Shown in pieces: positions 26,089 to 34,030 of a DNA stretch of 56,140 nucleotides (position 1 is its first letter; every line of letters begins with the position of its first letter). The translations under genes and the position numbers were made by a program. The stretch comes from an uncultured Anaerovibrio sp. (GTDB taxonomy: Bacteria; Bacillota; Negativicutes; Selenomonadales; Selenomonadaceae), in contig CAKPYV010000014.1 in NCBI GenBank assembly GCA_934203205.1, positions 1-56,140 on the forward strand, read 5' to 3'. The notes under the pieces are model-generated. The model made no database searches and was not told the DNA's origin. It saw only the letters and a program-made list of their open reading frames with translations.

Positions 26089-26355
26089 ATGAGAAAAACA
26101 CTTAGAGAAGAAATATTGTCCGTAAATGTAAAGAAGGACAGTACATTAGATGAAATAATTAATACTGTTGATGATTACTGCCGTAAGAATCATAAGAATA
26201 CAAGTATTAGATTTGCCCTTGGATTTTATTATTTGTTTATAGCGGCTGTAGAAAGAGGTGCTTTATTATATGATGACGGCTTAGGAGTAGCAGTTAATAT
26301 TTTCAATATACTTTACCCAAAGAGAACAGCAAAAATAGCTTATAGTTCCAAGTGA
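26089..26355 (+). CDS. Small hypothetical protein
   Basis: An 88-residue protein with ATG 26089 and a GAGGTG ribosome binding site. It appears mainly helical, with a charged N-terminal half (RKTLREEI, DEIINTVDDYCRKN) and a hydrophobic centre around FALGFYYLFIAAVERG. I do not recognise a family. Its last 16 bases overlap the end of a truncated gene on the other strand, so the 3' end may sit at a deletion or insertion junction and the protein may be shortened. Confidence 0.55.
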   Translation: MRKTLREEILSVNVKKDSTLDEIINTVDDYCRKNHKNTSIRFALGFYYLFIAAVERGALLYDDGLGVAVNIFNILYPKRTAKIAYSSK

Positions 26356-26558
26356 CCATCGCGATGGGTTATTAGTGCTGAATCTGGTAGAAAAAAACGC
26401 AATCGGGCAAGATTGTCTTCGTAGGTGCGGGCGTTAATGCCTAGATGCTTCTGGAAATACTGCTTGTTGTAGCAGCCAAGAGAAATGTATCGCAAAAAAG
26501 GTCGTAGCGTGTCATAGTCACCGATATATTTATTGAGAATACCAGTAGAAGAGGCCAT
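26340..26558 (-). pseudogene. N-terminal fragment of a regulator-like protein
   Basis: A 72-residue minus-strand frame with its own ribosome binding site (AGGAGT) reads ILNKYIGDYDTLRPFLRYI, CYNKQYFQKHLGI and ARTYEDNLARLRFFLP. The pattern looks like the N-terminal helix-turn-helix region of a larger transcriptional regulator, and the frame stops abruptly at the 3' end of the neighbouring 88-residue gene. Upstream, an inverted repeat TATTATA-N5-TATAATA (26593-26611) overlaps a likely -10. I infer a truncated regulator; family membership is uncertain. Confidence 0.5.
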
Positions 26559-26673
26559 GCTATCATACTCCTAACTTTCATAATTATGTATGTATTATAA
26601 CATATATAATAATAATTCAAAAATTTACTGTGGACAAATTTCCTACCCATTAGGCATATGCTATGGGCTGGTA

Positions 26674-26702
26674 TTGTCTATCTCCTGGGAAAATGTTAAA
26701 AT
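26674..26702 (+). promoter_or_regulatory. Promoter of rsmE-mtaB-hinT
   Basis: -35 TTGTCT (26674-26679), 17-base spacer and -10 TAAAAT (26697-26702) lie 42 bases before the rsmE start. This marks the return to backbone genes at the right side of the accessory island. Confidence 0.65.
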
Positions 26703-26744
26703 AATCAGATAGTAATTTACTAGTTAGATTTGAGGATAGAGTGT

Positions 26745-27575
26745 ATGCGTAGAATTTTTATCAGGGCCAAATTGGCAGATAAATTGGTTATAGATGGCAG
26801 TGATGGCTTTCATTTGAGCCGGGTTATGCGGGCCAAGCTAGGGGATCATATTGTGGTGGCTGATGATGTGGGCCAGGTGGGAGAATACGAAATTACTGGT
26901 TTTGGTACTGGAGGCGCAGAAGATGGCGGACAGGGTAAGGCACAATTGGCTGAAGCTCAGCTTCATGGCGCCAATGGAGCTGTGGTGGAGCTGTCCTTGG
27001 TGGAAAGGCTGGAGGAGTGGACAGAGTCTCCTATAGAGCTGGTGCTGGCTCAGTGTATTCCCAAGGGGGATAAGCTGGAACTGATTACCCAGAAGGCTAC
27101 GGAGCTGGGGGTTAATAGAATTGTACCTCTGGTTAGTGAGAATTGCGTAGTAAAATACGATGCCAAAAAGTCCAAGGCTCGTCAGGAGCGGTGGCAAAAA
27201 ATCGCTAATGAGGCAGGGAAGCAGTGCGGCCGTACTATCCTTCCGGTGGTGGAGCCTATTCAGAACTTGAAGCAATGGCTGACAGAGATGGCAAATGAGG
27301 CTCAGAAGTCAGAAAAGAAAATCTGTCTATGCATGTGCTATGAAAATGAAGAACAGCAGGGTATCAAGGAATTCTTGCAGGCTCACAGGTCTGAGGAGTC
27401 TTTTATCTTTATTGTTGGGCCAGAGGGCGGCTTTTCTTTAGCTGAGGCTCATTTGGCACAGGAGCTGGGCATTGCCTCAGTTAGTTTGGGAACTCGTATT
27501 TTGCGGGCAGAAACAGCAGCTATTGCCGCTGCGGCTATTATACAGTACGAAACCGGAGATTTAGGAGGAAGATAA
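26745..27575 (+). CDS. rsmE: 16S rRNA m3U1498 methyltransferase RsmE
   Basis: RsmE methylates N3 of U1498 in 16S rRNA using SAM. The 276-residue SPOUT protein has an N-terminal PUA-like domain (RRIFIRAKLADK, HLSRVMRAKLGD). The knotted C-terminal methyltransferase follows, with QKATELGVNRIVPL, IVGPEGGFSLAEA and SLGTRILRAETAA. ATG 26745 has GAGGA eight bases upstream. The usual partner prmA is not upstream; the accessory island occupies that side, so the operon may have been split there. Confidence 0.95.
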   Translation: MRRIFIRAKLADKLVIDGSDGFHLSRVMRAKLGDHIVVADDVGQVGEYEITGFGTGGAEDGGQGKAQLAEAQLHGANGAVVELSLVERLEEWTESPIELVLAQCIPKGDKLELITQKATELGVNRIVPLVSENCVVKYDAKKSKARQERWQKIANEAGKQCGRTILPVVEPIQNLKQWLTEMANEAQKSEKKICLCMCYENEEQQGIKEFLQAHRSEESFIFIVGPEGGFSLAEAHLAQELGIASVSLGTRILRAETAAIAAAAIIQYETGDLGGR

Positions 27576-27576
27576 T

Positions 27577-28887
27577 TTGTCTAGTGTAGCATTTGTTACT
27601 TTGGGCTGCAAGGTCAATCAGTTTGAAACCGAGGTTATGGAGGGCTTGTTCAAGGAAGCAGGCTATGAGATTCTTCCTCATGAAGCAAAGGCAGATATTT
27701 ATGTTATCAATACCTGCTCTGTTACCAGTCTGGGGGATAAAAAATCCCGCCAGCTGATTCGCAGGGTACAGCGGCAGAATCCTGAGGCTGTTATTGCGGT
27801 TACTGGCTGTTATGCTCAGATTGCTCCGGAACAAATCAAGGCCATTGAGGGAGTTAGAGTGGTGCTGGGCACGGCCAATCGTTCCCGGATTGTGGAATAT
27901 GTGGAGCAGGCTATAGCAGGTAATGGCAGGATTATTGACGGTGTAACGGATATTATGAAGGTACGGGAGTTTGAGGATATTCCTATCTTAGATATGCCTA
28001 CCCGCACTAGGGCCTTTCTGAAAATTCAGGAGGGATGTACCAATTTCTGCAGCTATTGCATTATTCCTTATACCAGAGGCCCTTTGCGTTCTAGACCTTT
28101 GGCCAGCATTCGCCGGGAGGCAGAGAAGCTGTTGGCCAATGGTTTCAAGGAAATAGTTTTTACCGGTATTCATCTAGGGGCCTATGGACGAGATTTCAAG
28201 GATGGTACGGATTTGGCTGATGCAGCTAGAGCTGTGCTGGACTTGCCCGGCCTGCGAAGATTGCGGGTTAGCTCCTTGGAATCCATCGAGCTGTCTCCAG
28301 AGCTTCTGAAGCTTTTGCGGGAGCATCCCCGGTTTAGTCATCATCTTCATTTGCCTTTGCAGGCAGGCTCTGATTATGTGTTGGAGAAAATGAACCGCCA
28401 TTATAATAGGGAGGAATTTGCCCAGCTGTTGGCACAGGTAAGACAGGCTGTGCCGGGAGTAGCTGTTTCTACAGATATAATAGTTGGTTTTCCTGGGGAA
28501 ACAGAGGAAATGTTTGCTGAAAGTCTGGAGTATATCCGCAGTCTGCGTTTTGCAAGGATGCATGTATTCCCATATTCTCCTCGTACTGGTACTCCAGCGG
28601 CTTCTATGCCTAATCAGGTGCCAGATCCGGTGAAAAAGGATAGGGTTCATCGCTTGCAAAAGCTGGGGGAGGAAATGTCTGAGGCTTTCTGCAGCGAGTA
28701 TCTGGGTACAACCCAGCAGGTATTATTTGAAACCTGCCATGAGGGCCAGTCCAATGGACTGACGAATACCTATATCAGGGTATATACTGATGACAAGGTG
28801 GAATTAGGAGAAATTTATCATGTTTCCCTGCAAAGATTGTACAAAGACGGGGTTTATGGTAAAATAGTTAGTACAGTTCAAATTTGA
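27577..28887 (+). CDS. mtaB: tRNA t6A37 methylthiotransferase MtaB
   Basis: MtaB converts t6A to ms2t6A at position 37 of tRNAs decoding ANN codons. The 436-residue radical SAM protein has the N-terminal UPF0004 domain with three cluster Cys (GCKVNQFE, NTCSVTS, GCYAQ). The radical SAM motif CTNFCSYC is near residue 155, and a C-terminal TRAM domain follows. It starts at TTG 27577 with AGGAGG optimally spaced, one base after the rsmE stop. The rsmE-mtaB order is common in Firmicutes. Confidence 0.95.
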   Translation: MSSVAFVTLGCKVNQFETEVMEGLFKEAGYEILPHEAKADIYVINTCSVTSLGDKKSRQLIRRVQRQNPEAVIAVTGCYAQIAPEQIKAIEGVRVVLGTANRSRIVEYVEQAIAGNGRIIDGVTDIMKVREFEDIPILDMPTRTRAFLKIQEGCTNFCSYCIIPYTRGPLRSRPLASIRREAEKLLANGFKEIVFTGIHLGAYGRDFKDGTDLADAARAVLDLPGLRRLRVSSLESIELSPELLKLLREHPRFSHHLHLPLQAGSDYVLEKMNRHYNREEFAQLLAQVRQAVPGVAVSTDIIVGFPGETEEMFAESLEYIRSLRFARMHVFPYSPRTGTPAASMPNQVPDPVKKDRVHRLQKLGEEMSEAFCSEYLGTTQQVLFETCHEGQSNGLTNTYIRVYTDDKVELGEIYHVSLQRLYKDGVYGKIVSTVQI

Positions 28888-28914
28888 TTGATAAAAGCGG
28901 GGAGGTGTACAAAG

Positions 28915-29259
28915 ATGGCAGATTGTATTTTTTGCAAGATTGCAGCCAAGGAGATTCCTTCTACAGTAGTATATGAGGATGAGCAGGTATTGGCCTTTAA
29001 GGATTTGGAGCCACAGGCACCTTTTCACGCTTTGGTAATTCCTAAGAAGCATGTGGAGAGTGTTGGTGCTCTGACTGCTGCTGACAAGGAGTTGGCAGGT
29101 CATATTCTCTGTGAGGTTATTCCTCAGATTGCCAAGGAAAACAAGCTGGATAAGGGATTCCGTGTAGTGGCCAATACTGGCGACGAGGGTGGTCAGACCG
29201 TAAAGCATTTGCATTTCCATGTGCTGGGCGGTCGTTCCATGCAGTGGCCTCCAGGCTGA
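28915..29259 (+). CDS. HIT family purine nucleoside phosphoramidase (HinT)
   Basis: The 114-residue protein has CIFCKIAAKEIPS near the N-terminus and the histidine triad HLHFHVLGG near the C-terminus. HinT proteins hydrolyse AMP-lysine-type phosphoramidates. ATG 28915 has GGGGAGGTG upstream; the frame is open further to 28888 without a ribosome binding site. It follows mtaB by 27 bases, as in many Firmicutes, and precedes rpsU. Confidence 0.93.
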   Translation: MADCIFCKIAAKEIPSTVVYEDEQVLAFKDLEPQAPFHALVIPKKHVESVGALTAADKELAGHILCEVIPQIAKENKLDKGFRVVANTGDEGGQTVKHLHFHVLGGRSMQWPPG

Positions 29260-29314
29260 TGTAGACAAGGCCATAGGCTATTGAGAATGCTTAGCAAAAA
29301 TATTACTATATGAT

Positions 29315-29344
29315 TTGACATTATATAGGATATTTTGTTATACT
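29315..29344 (+). promoter_or_regulatory. Promoter of rpsU
   Basis: Perfect -35 TTGACA (29315-29320), 18-base spacer and -10 TATACT (29339-29344) precede rpsU by 56 bases. A strong separate promoter fits a ribosomal protein gene. Confidence 0.75.
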
Positions 29345-29400
29345 GTTAAGGTGTAGTTGTAAAATACACTCCCAAGTCAATTGGAGGGGGGGAAAAATAG

Positions 29401-29583
29401 ATGGCAAACGAGATTAAGGTTGGTAAGAACGAGACCATTGATAGCGCACTGCGTAGATTCAAGCGTATGAGCCAGAAGGCTGGTACTTTGGCAGAGGTTA
29501 GAAAGCGCGAGCACTATGAGAAGCCAAGTGTACGCCGTAAGAAGAAGTCTGAGGCAGCCCGCAAGCGCAAGTTCCGTGCATAA
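29401..29583 (+). CDS. rpsU: Ribosomal protein S21
   Basis: S21 is a small basic protein of the 30S subunit involved in initiation near the 16S 3' end. The 60-residue protein has the typical EIKVGKNETIDSALRRFKR start and a Lys/Arg-rich tail (RRKKKSEAARKRKFR). The gene has a strong GGAGGGG ribosome binding site, its own promoter and its own terminator. Confidence 0.97.
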   Translation: MANEIKVGKNETIDSALRRFKRMSQKAGTLAEVRKREHYEKPSVRRKKKSEAARKRKFRA

Positions 29584-29608
29584 GACACGACTCATAACTA
29601 AGCATAAT

Positions 29609-29640
29609 AAAACCACAGTTATTCGTAGCTGTGGTTTTTT
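29609..29640. terminator. Bidirectional terminator between rpsU and manA
   Basis: A ten-base perfect stem (AAAACCACAG at 29609-29618 with CTGTGGTTTT at 29629-29638) ends in a T-run on the plus strand. It has A residues on its left side, so it can terminate both the rightward rpsU and the leftward manA transcripts. Confidence 0.85.
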
Positions 29641-29660
29641 GCTGTATTTGTGGGTAATTA

Positions 29661-30623
29661 TTAAAGTGTGGTAAAGATAAGGTGCGCTTGGCCCTCAATG
29701 GTGTACGCTCCCATATTGGCTGGCAGGAATACGCTTTGGCCGGCTTCCATAGGAAGCTTTTCTCCCTGATGAGTCAGCAATAGACTTCCCTCTAGTACAG
29801 TGAAGGTGTGGAAGCTTTCAGTATCTGCCTTGAGATGGTTGGCGCCAGATAGTTCAATGCTATAGGTGTTGAAATATTCACAGCTGACCAACAGCTCGGC
29901 AGTGCAATCAGAGGAAAGTGCTACTTGCTGACGCTTATCCACCAGTGACAGAGGCTTCAGACTGCACACCTCAGTGCCTTGCTGTACATGGAGTTGACGA
30001 GGTTTGCCGTCATTGCCTACACGGCCATAGTCGTAAAGGCGATAGGTGGTGTTGGAGTTTTCCTGTACCTCTGCCAGCAGGATGCCCTTGCCGATGGCGT
30101 GAATGGTGCCGGCTGGAATAAAGAAAACATCGCCTTTTTTTACTGGTGCATGATGACAGATTTCGGTAATAGTGCCATTCTTCAAGCTGTCTGCCAGCTC
30201 CTGACGGGTGATTTCCTTTTCTACACCGTAGAGCAGCTCAGCACCAGGTTCGGCATCAATAACATACCACATTTCGGTTTTGCCCAGCTCCCCTTCGTTT
30301 TTCAGGGCATAGGCATCATCTGGATGAACCTGTACGGACAGATTGTCTTTGGCATCAATGAGCTTAATCATAATAGGGAAGTTCTTGCAGTCCTTGCCTT
30401 TGGTTCCCAATAATTCCATCCCTTTTTTCTCCAGATATTGCTCCAGAGTTTCGCCTTTGGCTGGGCCATTGGCAATAACACTAGGCCCGGCAGGATGGCA
30501 GGAAAGCTCCCAGCTTTCAGCCAGCTTGTCAGCGGTAGATACCTTGTTGTATTTTTCTCTTAGACGGGTGCCGCCCCAAATATAGTCCTTGACTGGAGCC
30601 TGCATAAGTAATGGATAAAGCAT
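29661..30623 (-). CDS. manA: Mannose-6-phosphate isomerase, class I
   Basis: ManA interconverts mannose-6-phosphate and fructose-6-phosphate, joining the product of a mannose PTS to glycolysis. The 320-residue cupin-type zinc enzyme has KDYIWGGTRL near the N-terminus, VQVHPDDAYA and GKTEMWYVI with zinc ligands, and AGTIHAIGKG. It is divergent from the PTS genes, which supports a shared mannose role. ManA can also feed GDP-mannose synthesis for polysaccharides. Confidence 0.95.
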   Translation of the reverse strand: MLYPLLMQAPVKDYIWGGTRLREKYNKVSTADKLAESWELSCHPAGPSVIANGPAKGETLEQYLEKKGMELLGTKGKDCKNFPIMIKLIDAKDNLSVQVHPDDAYALKNEGELGKTEMWYVIDAEPGAELLYGVEKEITRQELADSLKNGTITEICHHAPVKKGDVFFIPAGTIHAIGKGILLAEVQENSNTTYRLYDYGRVGNDGKPRQLHVQQGTEVCSLKPLSLVDKRQQVALSSDCTAELLVSCEYFNTYSIELSGANHLKADTESFHTFTVLEGSLLLTHQGEKLPMEAGQSVFLPANMGAYTIEGQAHLIFTTL

Positions 30624-30682
30624 AAAATACGTCCTTTCTCTATAGGTGCTTGCGGGTGAATATAAAATAAAAGTATAGTTTT

Positions 30683-30711
30683 ATTATAGAAAAAATATAA
30701 CTTTTTGTCAA
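30683..30711 (-). promoter_or_regulatory. Promoter of manA (minus strand)
   Basis: Read on the minus strand, a perfect TTGACA (30711-30706), 17-base spacer and perfect TATAAT (30688-30683) lie 60 bases before the manA start. This is the most consensus-like promoter of the window. Confidence 0.85.
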
Positions 30712-31122
30712 AGTGAGAATTAAAATATATAAGGAGGTTTGCGCTGTTGCAGAAACAATATGAAATATATTGTTGTTCGTGCACATAAAAGTAGTTGTAA
30801 AAAATGATTGATAAGAATTATCAAAATATCAAATAAACAGAAAAATAGATGGATATTCTGAAAAAATGTAGTTGTTTAATTGAGAAAAATTGAATACATA
30901 TGCATATACGGGTAAAATTCATACAAATGAACAAATGCCAAATACAAAAAATAGTAAATTTCTCATAATATATGTTTATGAAATATGAAAACTGTGCTAT
31001 AATGAATCAAGGTTGTGAAAACAACTGCAATTGATTCCTATTTTTTACAACGGTATCAACTTAGATATTGGAGTAAAGAATGGGAATATCGTAGTATTTT
31101 CTGTCAGAGGGGGAGGACAAAT
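30712..31122. promoter_or_regulatory. Divergent control region with Fur-box-like palindrome and PTS promoter
   Basis: This gene-free region separates manA from the PTS. A perfect inverted repeat, TTGATAA-gaa-TTATCAA (30808-30824), contains a 15-base core differing at one base from the 7-1-7 Fur consensus TGATAATNATTATCA. An extended -10 TG-C-TATAAT (TATAAT at 30998-31003) likely starts the PTS transcript; no good -35 is seen, so an activator may be needed. Just after it, GTTGT-gaaa-ACAAC (31012-31025) forms a small hairpin. The frame upstream of the EIIAB start (31015-31122) is untranslated leader by this reading. Confidence 0.5.
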
Positions 31123-32112
31123 ATGACAGGGATAATTTTGGCCAGCCATGGTGGGCTGGCAGAGGGTGTAAAGCAGTCCGCCGGCATGGTTTTCGGGCCT
31201 CAGGAGGATCTGGTTGCAGTAACACTGTTGCCAGAGGACGGCCCAGATAGCTTCCGTGTCAAGCTGGAAGCTGCTGTAGACACTCTTTCCAACAAGGAGG
31301 AGGTTTTGTTCCTGGTAGATTTACTGGGAGGCACTCCTTTCAATCAGTCCAGTGCCGTACTGAAAGGGCATGAGGACAAGTGGGCAATTGTAACAGGCCT
31401 GAGCCTGCCAATGTTGATTGGTGCTTTGGGTGAGCGCATGGGTGACGAGAATATGCCAGCTCACGAAATTGCCAAGAACATTATTGCTCCATCCAGAGAG
31501 GCTGTTAGCGTAATGCCTGAGTCTCTGGAGCCAGCACCTGTACAGGCTGCTGCTACTGCTGCTGCTGCACCTACAGGGGCAATTCCACCGGGAACTGTTC
31601 TGGGAGACGGTCATATCAAATATGTACTGGCTCGCGTAGATTCCCGTCTGCTTCATGGTCAGGTAGCAACTTCTTGGACCAAGAGCGTTAAGCCAGATCG
31701 TATTATCGTTGTATCTGATGCTGTATCCAAGGATGAACTGCGCAAGGGTTTGATTACCAAGGCGGCTCCTCCAGGGGTAAAGGCTCATGTAATTCCTTTG
31801 AAGAAGCTCATCGAGGTGGAGAAGGATCCCCGTTTTGGTGCTACCAAGGCAATGCTTCTTTTTGAGAATCCAGAGGATGCTCTGACCGTTATCAAGGGTG
31901 GTGTCAATATTAAGACTCTGAATATCGGTTCCATGGCTCATTCTGTGGGCAAGGTACTGGTAAACAAGGTTATTTCCATGGGCAAGGAAGATGTAGCTAC
32001 ATTTAAGGAGCTGAAGCAGCTGGGCATCAAGTTTGATGTGCGTAAAGTTCCAGCTGATGGCCAGGATAACCTAGATGCTCTCCTGCAGAAGGCAGAAGCT
32101 GAGCTGAAATAA
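31123..32112 (+). CDS. manX: PTS mannose-family EIIAB fusion
   Basis: This fused component passes phosphate from HPr to the incoming sugar. The 329-residue protein has an EIIA domain (about 1-135; active His H9 in ASHGG), an Ala/Pro-rich linker (about 140-162), and an EIIB domain from about 165 with the phosphorylated His H178 in RLLHGQV. ATG 31123 is chosen because GGGAGGA lies just upstream and the residues before it match nothing in the family. It heads a three-gene operon with EIIC and EIID. Confidence 0.95.
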   Translation: MTGIILASHGGLAEGVKQSAGMVFGPQEDLVAVTLLPEDGPDSFRVKLEAAVDTLSNKEEVLFLVDLLGGTPFNQSSAVLKGHEDKWAIVTGLSLPMLIGALGERMGDENMPAHEIAKNIIAPSREAVSVMPESLEPAPVQAAATAAAAPTGAIPPGTVLGDGHIKYVLARVDSRLLHGQVATSWTKSVKPDRIIVVSDAVSKDELRKGLITKAAPPGVKAHVIPLKKLIEVEKDPRFGATKAMLLFENPEDALTVIKGGVNIKTLNIGSMAHSVGKVLVNKVISMGKEDVATFKELKQLGIKFDVRKVPADGQDNLDALLQKAEAELK

Positions 32113-32159
32113 TATTTACTTATAAAGGTTTATCTAAATATTGATTTGGAGGTTATATT

Positions 32160-32963
32160 ATGGGTACTTTGACCATAATTGGTATTATAATAGTAGCGCT
32201 CCTGGCTGGTATGGAGAGCATACTTGATCAGTTTGAATTCCATCAGCCAATACTGGCCTGCACACTGGTTGGTATTGTAGCTGGTGACCCAGTTCCATGT
32301 ATTATTCTGGGTGGTACTTTGCAGATGATTGCTCTGGGCTGGGCTAACATTGGTGCTGCTGTAGCACCTGATGCTGCCTTTGCTTCTGTAGCATCTGCTA
32401 TTATTTTGGTACAGGGCGGCCAGGGGGTTGCCGGTGTACCTACTGCTATTGGTATTGCAATTCCTCTGGCAGTTGCTGGTTTGTTCACCACCATGATTGT
32501 GCGTACTCTTTCTGTACCTATCGTACATTTGATGGATGGCGCAGCTGAGAAGGGCAACTTTGGTGCTATGGAGTTCTGGCAGGTTGCTGCCGTAATTATG
32601 CAGGGCTTGCGTATTGCCATCCCAGCTGTAGCTTTGTGCTTTGTTCCTGCTGATGTTGTACAGGCAGGTCTGCAGTCCATTCCTGATTGGCTCACCACTG
32701 GTATGGCCATCGGCGGCGGCATGGTTGTTGCTGTAGGTTATGCCATGGTTATCAATATGATTGCCAACAAGGAAACCTGGGCGTTCCTTATCCTGGGCTT
32801 CTGCGTAGCTGCTTTGACTGAAATCACCCTTATTTCCCTTGGCGCTATTGCCATGGCTATTGTACTCATCTATCTCCACTTGCTGAACAACGGCGGTGGC
32901 GGTGGAAACGGCGGTAACGGCGGTTCCAACGACCCTATAGGTGATATTTTGGATGATTATTGA
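32160..32963 (+). CDS. manY: PTS mannose-family EIIC permease
   Basis: EIIC with EIID forms the membrane channel of the mannose-type PTS. The 267-residue protein has about eight hydrophobic helices and the conserved stretch ILDQFEFHQPILACTLVG near residue 25 and GGTLQMIALGW. It ends in a flexible Gly/Asn-rich tail (residues about 240-258), which is unusual. ATG 32160 follows GGAGG. Confidence 0.94.
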   Translation: MGTLTIIGIIIVALLAGMESILDQFEFHQPILACTLVGIVAGDPVPCIILGGTLQMIALGWANIGAAVAPDAAFASVASAIILVQGGQGVAGVPTAIGIAIPLAVAGLFTTMIVRTLSVPIVHLMDGAAEKGNFGAMEFWQVAAVIMQGLRIAIPAVALCFVPADVVQAGLQSIPDWLTTGMAIGGGMVVAVGYAMVINMIANKETWAFLILGFCVAALTEITLISLGAIAMAIVLIYLHLLNNGGGGGNGGNGGSNDPIGDILDDY

Positions 32964-32982
32964 TTAGAAAGTGGTGATTGAC

Positions 32983-33897
32983 ATGGCAGATAATAAGAAT
33001 ACTTTAAGTAAGTCTGATCGTTTGAAGGTTTGCCTGCGTTCCCAGTTTTTACAGGCATCCTGGAACTATGAGCGTATGCAGAACGGCGGTTATGCCTTTT
33101 CGATGATTCCAGCTATCAAGAAGCTGTACAAGGAAAAGAATGAGCAGATTGCTGCATTGAAGCGTCATATGGAGTTCTTTAACACTCATCCATATGTGGC
33201 TGCCCCTATTATCGGTGTAAACCTGGCCTTGGAGCAGGAGAGAGCTAATGGCGCTCCTGTAGATGATGCTGCTATTCAGGGCGTTAAGGTTGGTATGATG
33301 GGCCCTCTGGCTGGTATTGGCGACCCTGTATTCTGGTTCACCCTCCGTCCTATTCTGGGTGCAATGTGTGCCTCTATTGCTATGGATGGCAATATGCTTG
33401 GCCCTATTCTGTTCTTCCTTCTGTGGAACATAATTCGTCTGGGCTTCCTGTGGTACGCTCAAGAGTTCGGTTACAAAGTTGGTGGCCGGATTACCGAGAA
33501 TATGTCTGGCAAGCTCTTGGAGAATATTACTCGCGGTGCTTCTATCTTGGGTATGTTTGTCCTGGGTGCTCTGGTTCAACGGTGGGTTAGCATTAAATTT
33601 GCTCCAGTGGTTTCCAGCATTCAGCTTTCCAAGGGTGCATATATTGAGTGGGATCAGCTGCCTGCAGGGGGCGAAGGCATCAAGATGGCCTTACAGCAGG
33701 TTGCTTCCGGTATGTCCTTGGAGCCAATCAAGGTTACTACCCTGCAGAATAACTTGGATGCTTTGATTCCAGGTTTGACTCCACTGCTGCTGACTCTCCT
33801 GTGCATGTGGCTGTTGAAGAAGGGCGTATCCCCAATCATTATCATCATTGCTCTGTTTGCCGTAGGTATTGTAGGCCATCTCATTGGTCTCCTCTAA
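32983..33897 (+). CDS. manZ: PTS mannose-family EIID component
   Basis: EIID completes the membrane complex with EIIC. The 304-residue protein has the typical RSQFLQASWNYERMQNGG start, FFNTHPYVAAPIIG, MMGPLAGIGDPVFWFTLRPI and a C-terminal hydrophobic helix pair. The start is placed at ATG 32983; an upstream GTG at 32971 is possible but poorly spaced. The gene ends 48 bases before a strong terminator. Confidence 0.94.
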   Translation: MADNKNTLSKSDRLKVCLRSQFLQASWNYERMQNGGYAFSMIPAIKKLYKEKNEQIAALKRHMEFFNTHPYVAAPIIGVNLALEQERANGAPVDDAAIQGVKVGMMGPLAGIGDPVFWFTLRPILGAMCASIAMDGNMLGPILFFLLWNIIRLGFLWYAQEFGYKVGGRITENMSGKLLENITRGASILGMFVLGALVQRWVSIKFAPVVSSIQLSKGAYIEWDQLPAGGEGIKMALQQVASGMSLEPIKVTTLQNNLDALIPGLTPLLLTLLCMWLLKKGVSPIIIIIALFAVGIVGHLIGLL

Positions 33898-33945
33898 GCT
33901 ACAGCATTAGCGGATAAATTCAATCTCACTAAAACCTGAATAAAT

Positions 33946-33981
33946 AAAGGGCCTGCTCCACTTTTTGGAGCAGGCCCTTTT
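33946..33981. terminator. Bidirectional terminator between the PTS operon and flagellin gene
   Basis: A perfect fifteen-base stem (33946-33960 with 33966-33980, arms AAAGGGCCTGCTCCA and its complement) with a five-base loop ends in TTT on the plus strand and has AAA at its left edge. It can stop both convergent transcripts. Confidence 0.9.
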
Positions 33982-34030
33982 CGGGTGTAATAAAATGGAA
34001 GAAGATGAGTAATTAACAAGCAAAATTGTA

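Noticed and set aside
30740..30790. A very short ORF after AAGGAGG between manA and the PTS genes
   Set aside because: It spans only about 13 codons from a TTG, with no conservation evidence; likely chance in AT-rich DNA.
32160..33897. PTS for a sugar other than mannose, such as sorbose or N-acetylgalactosamine
   Set aside because: The subfamily cannot be settled from sequence alone, but the adjacent manA and the fused EIIAB arrangement favour mannose/glucose; kept as mannose family.
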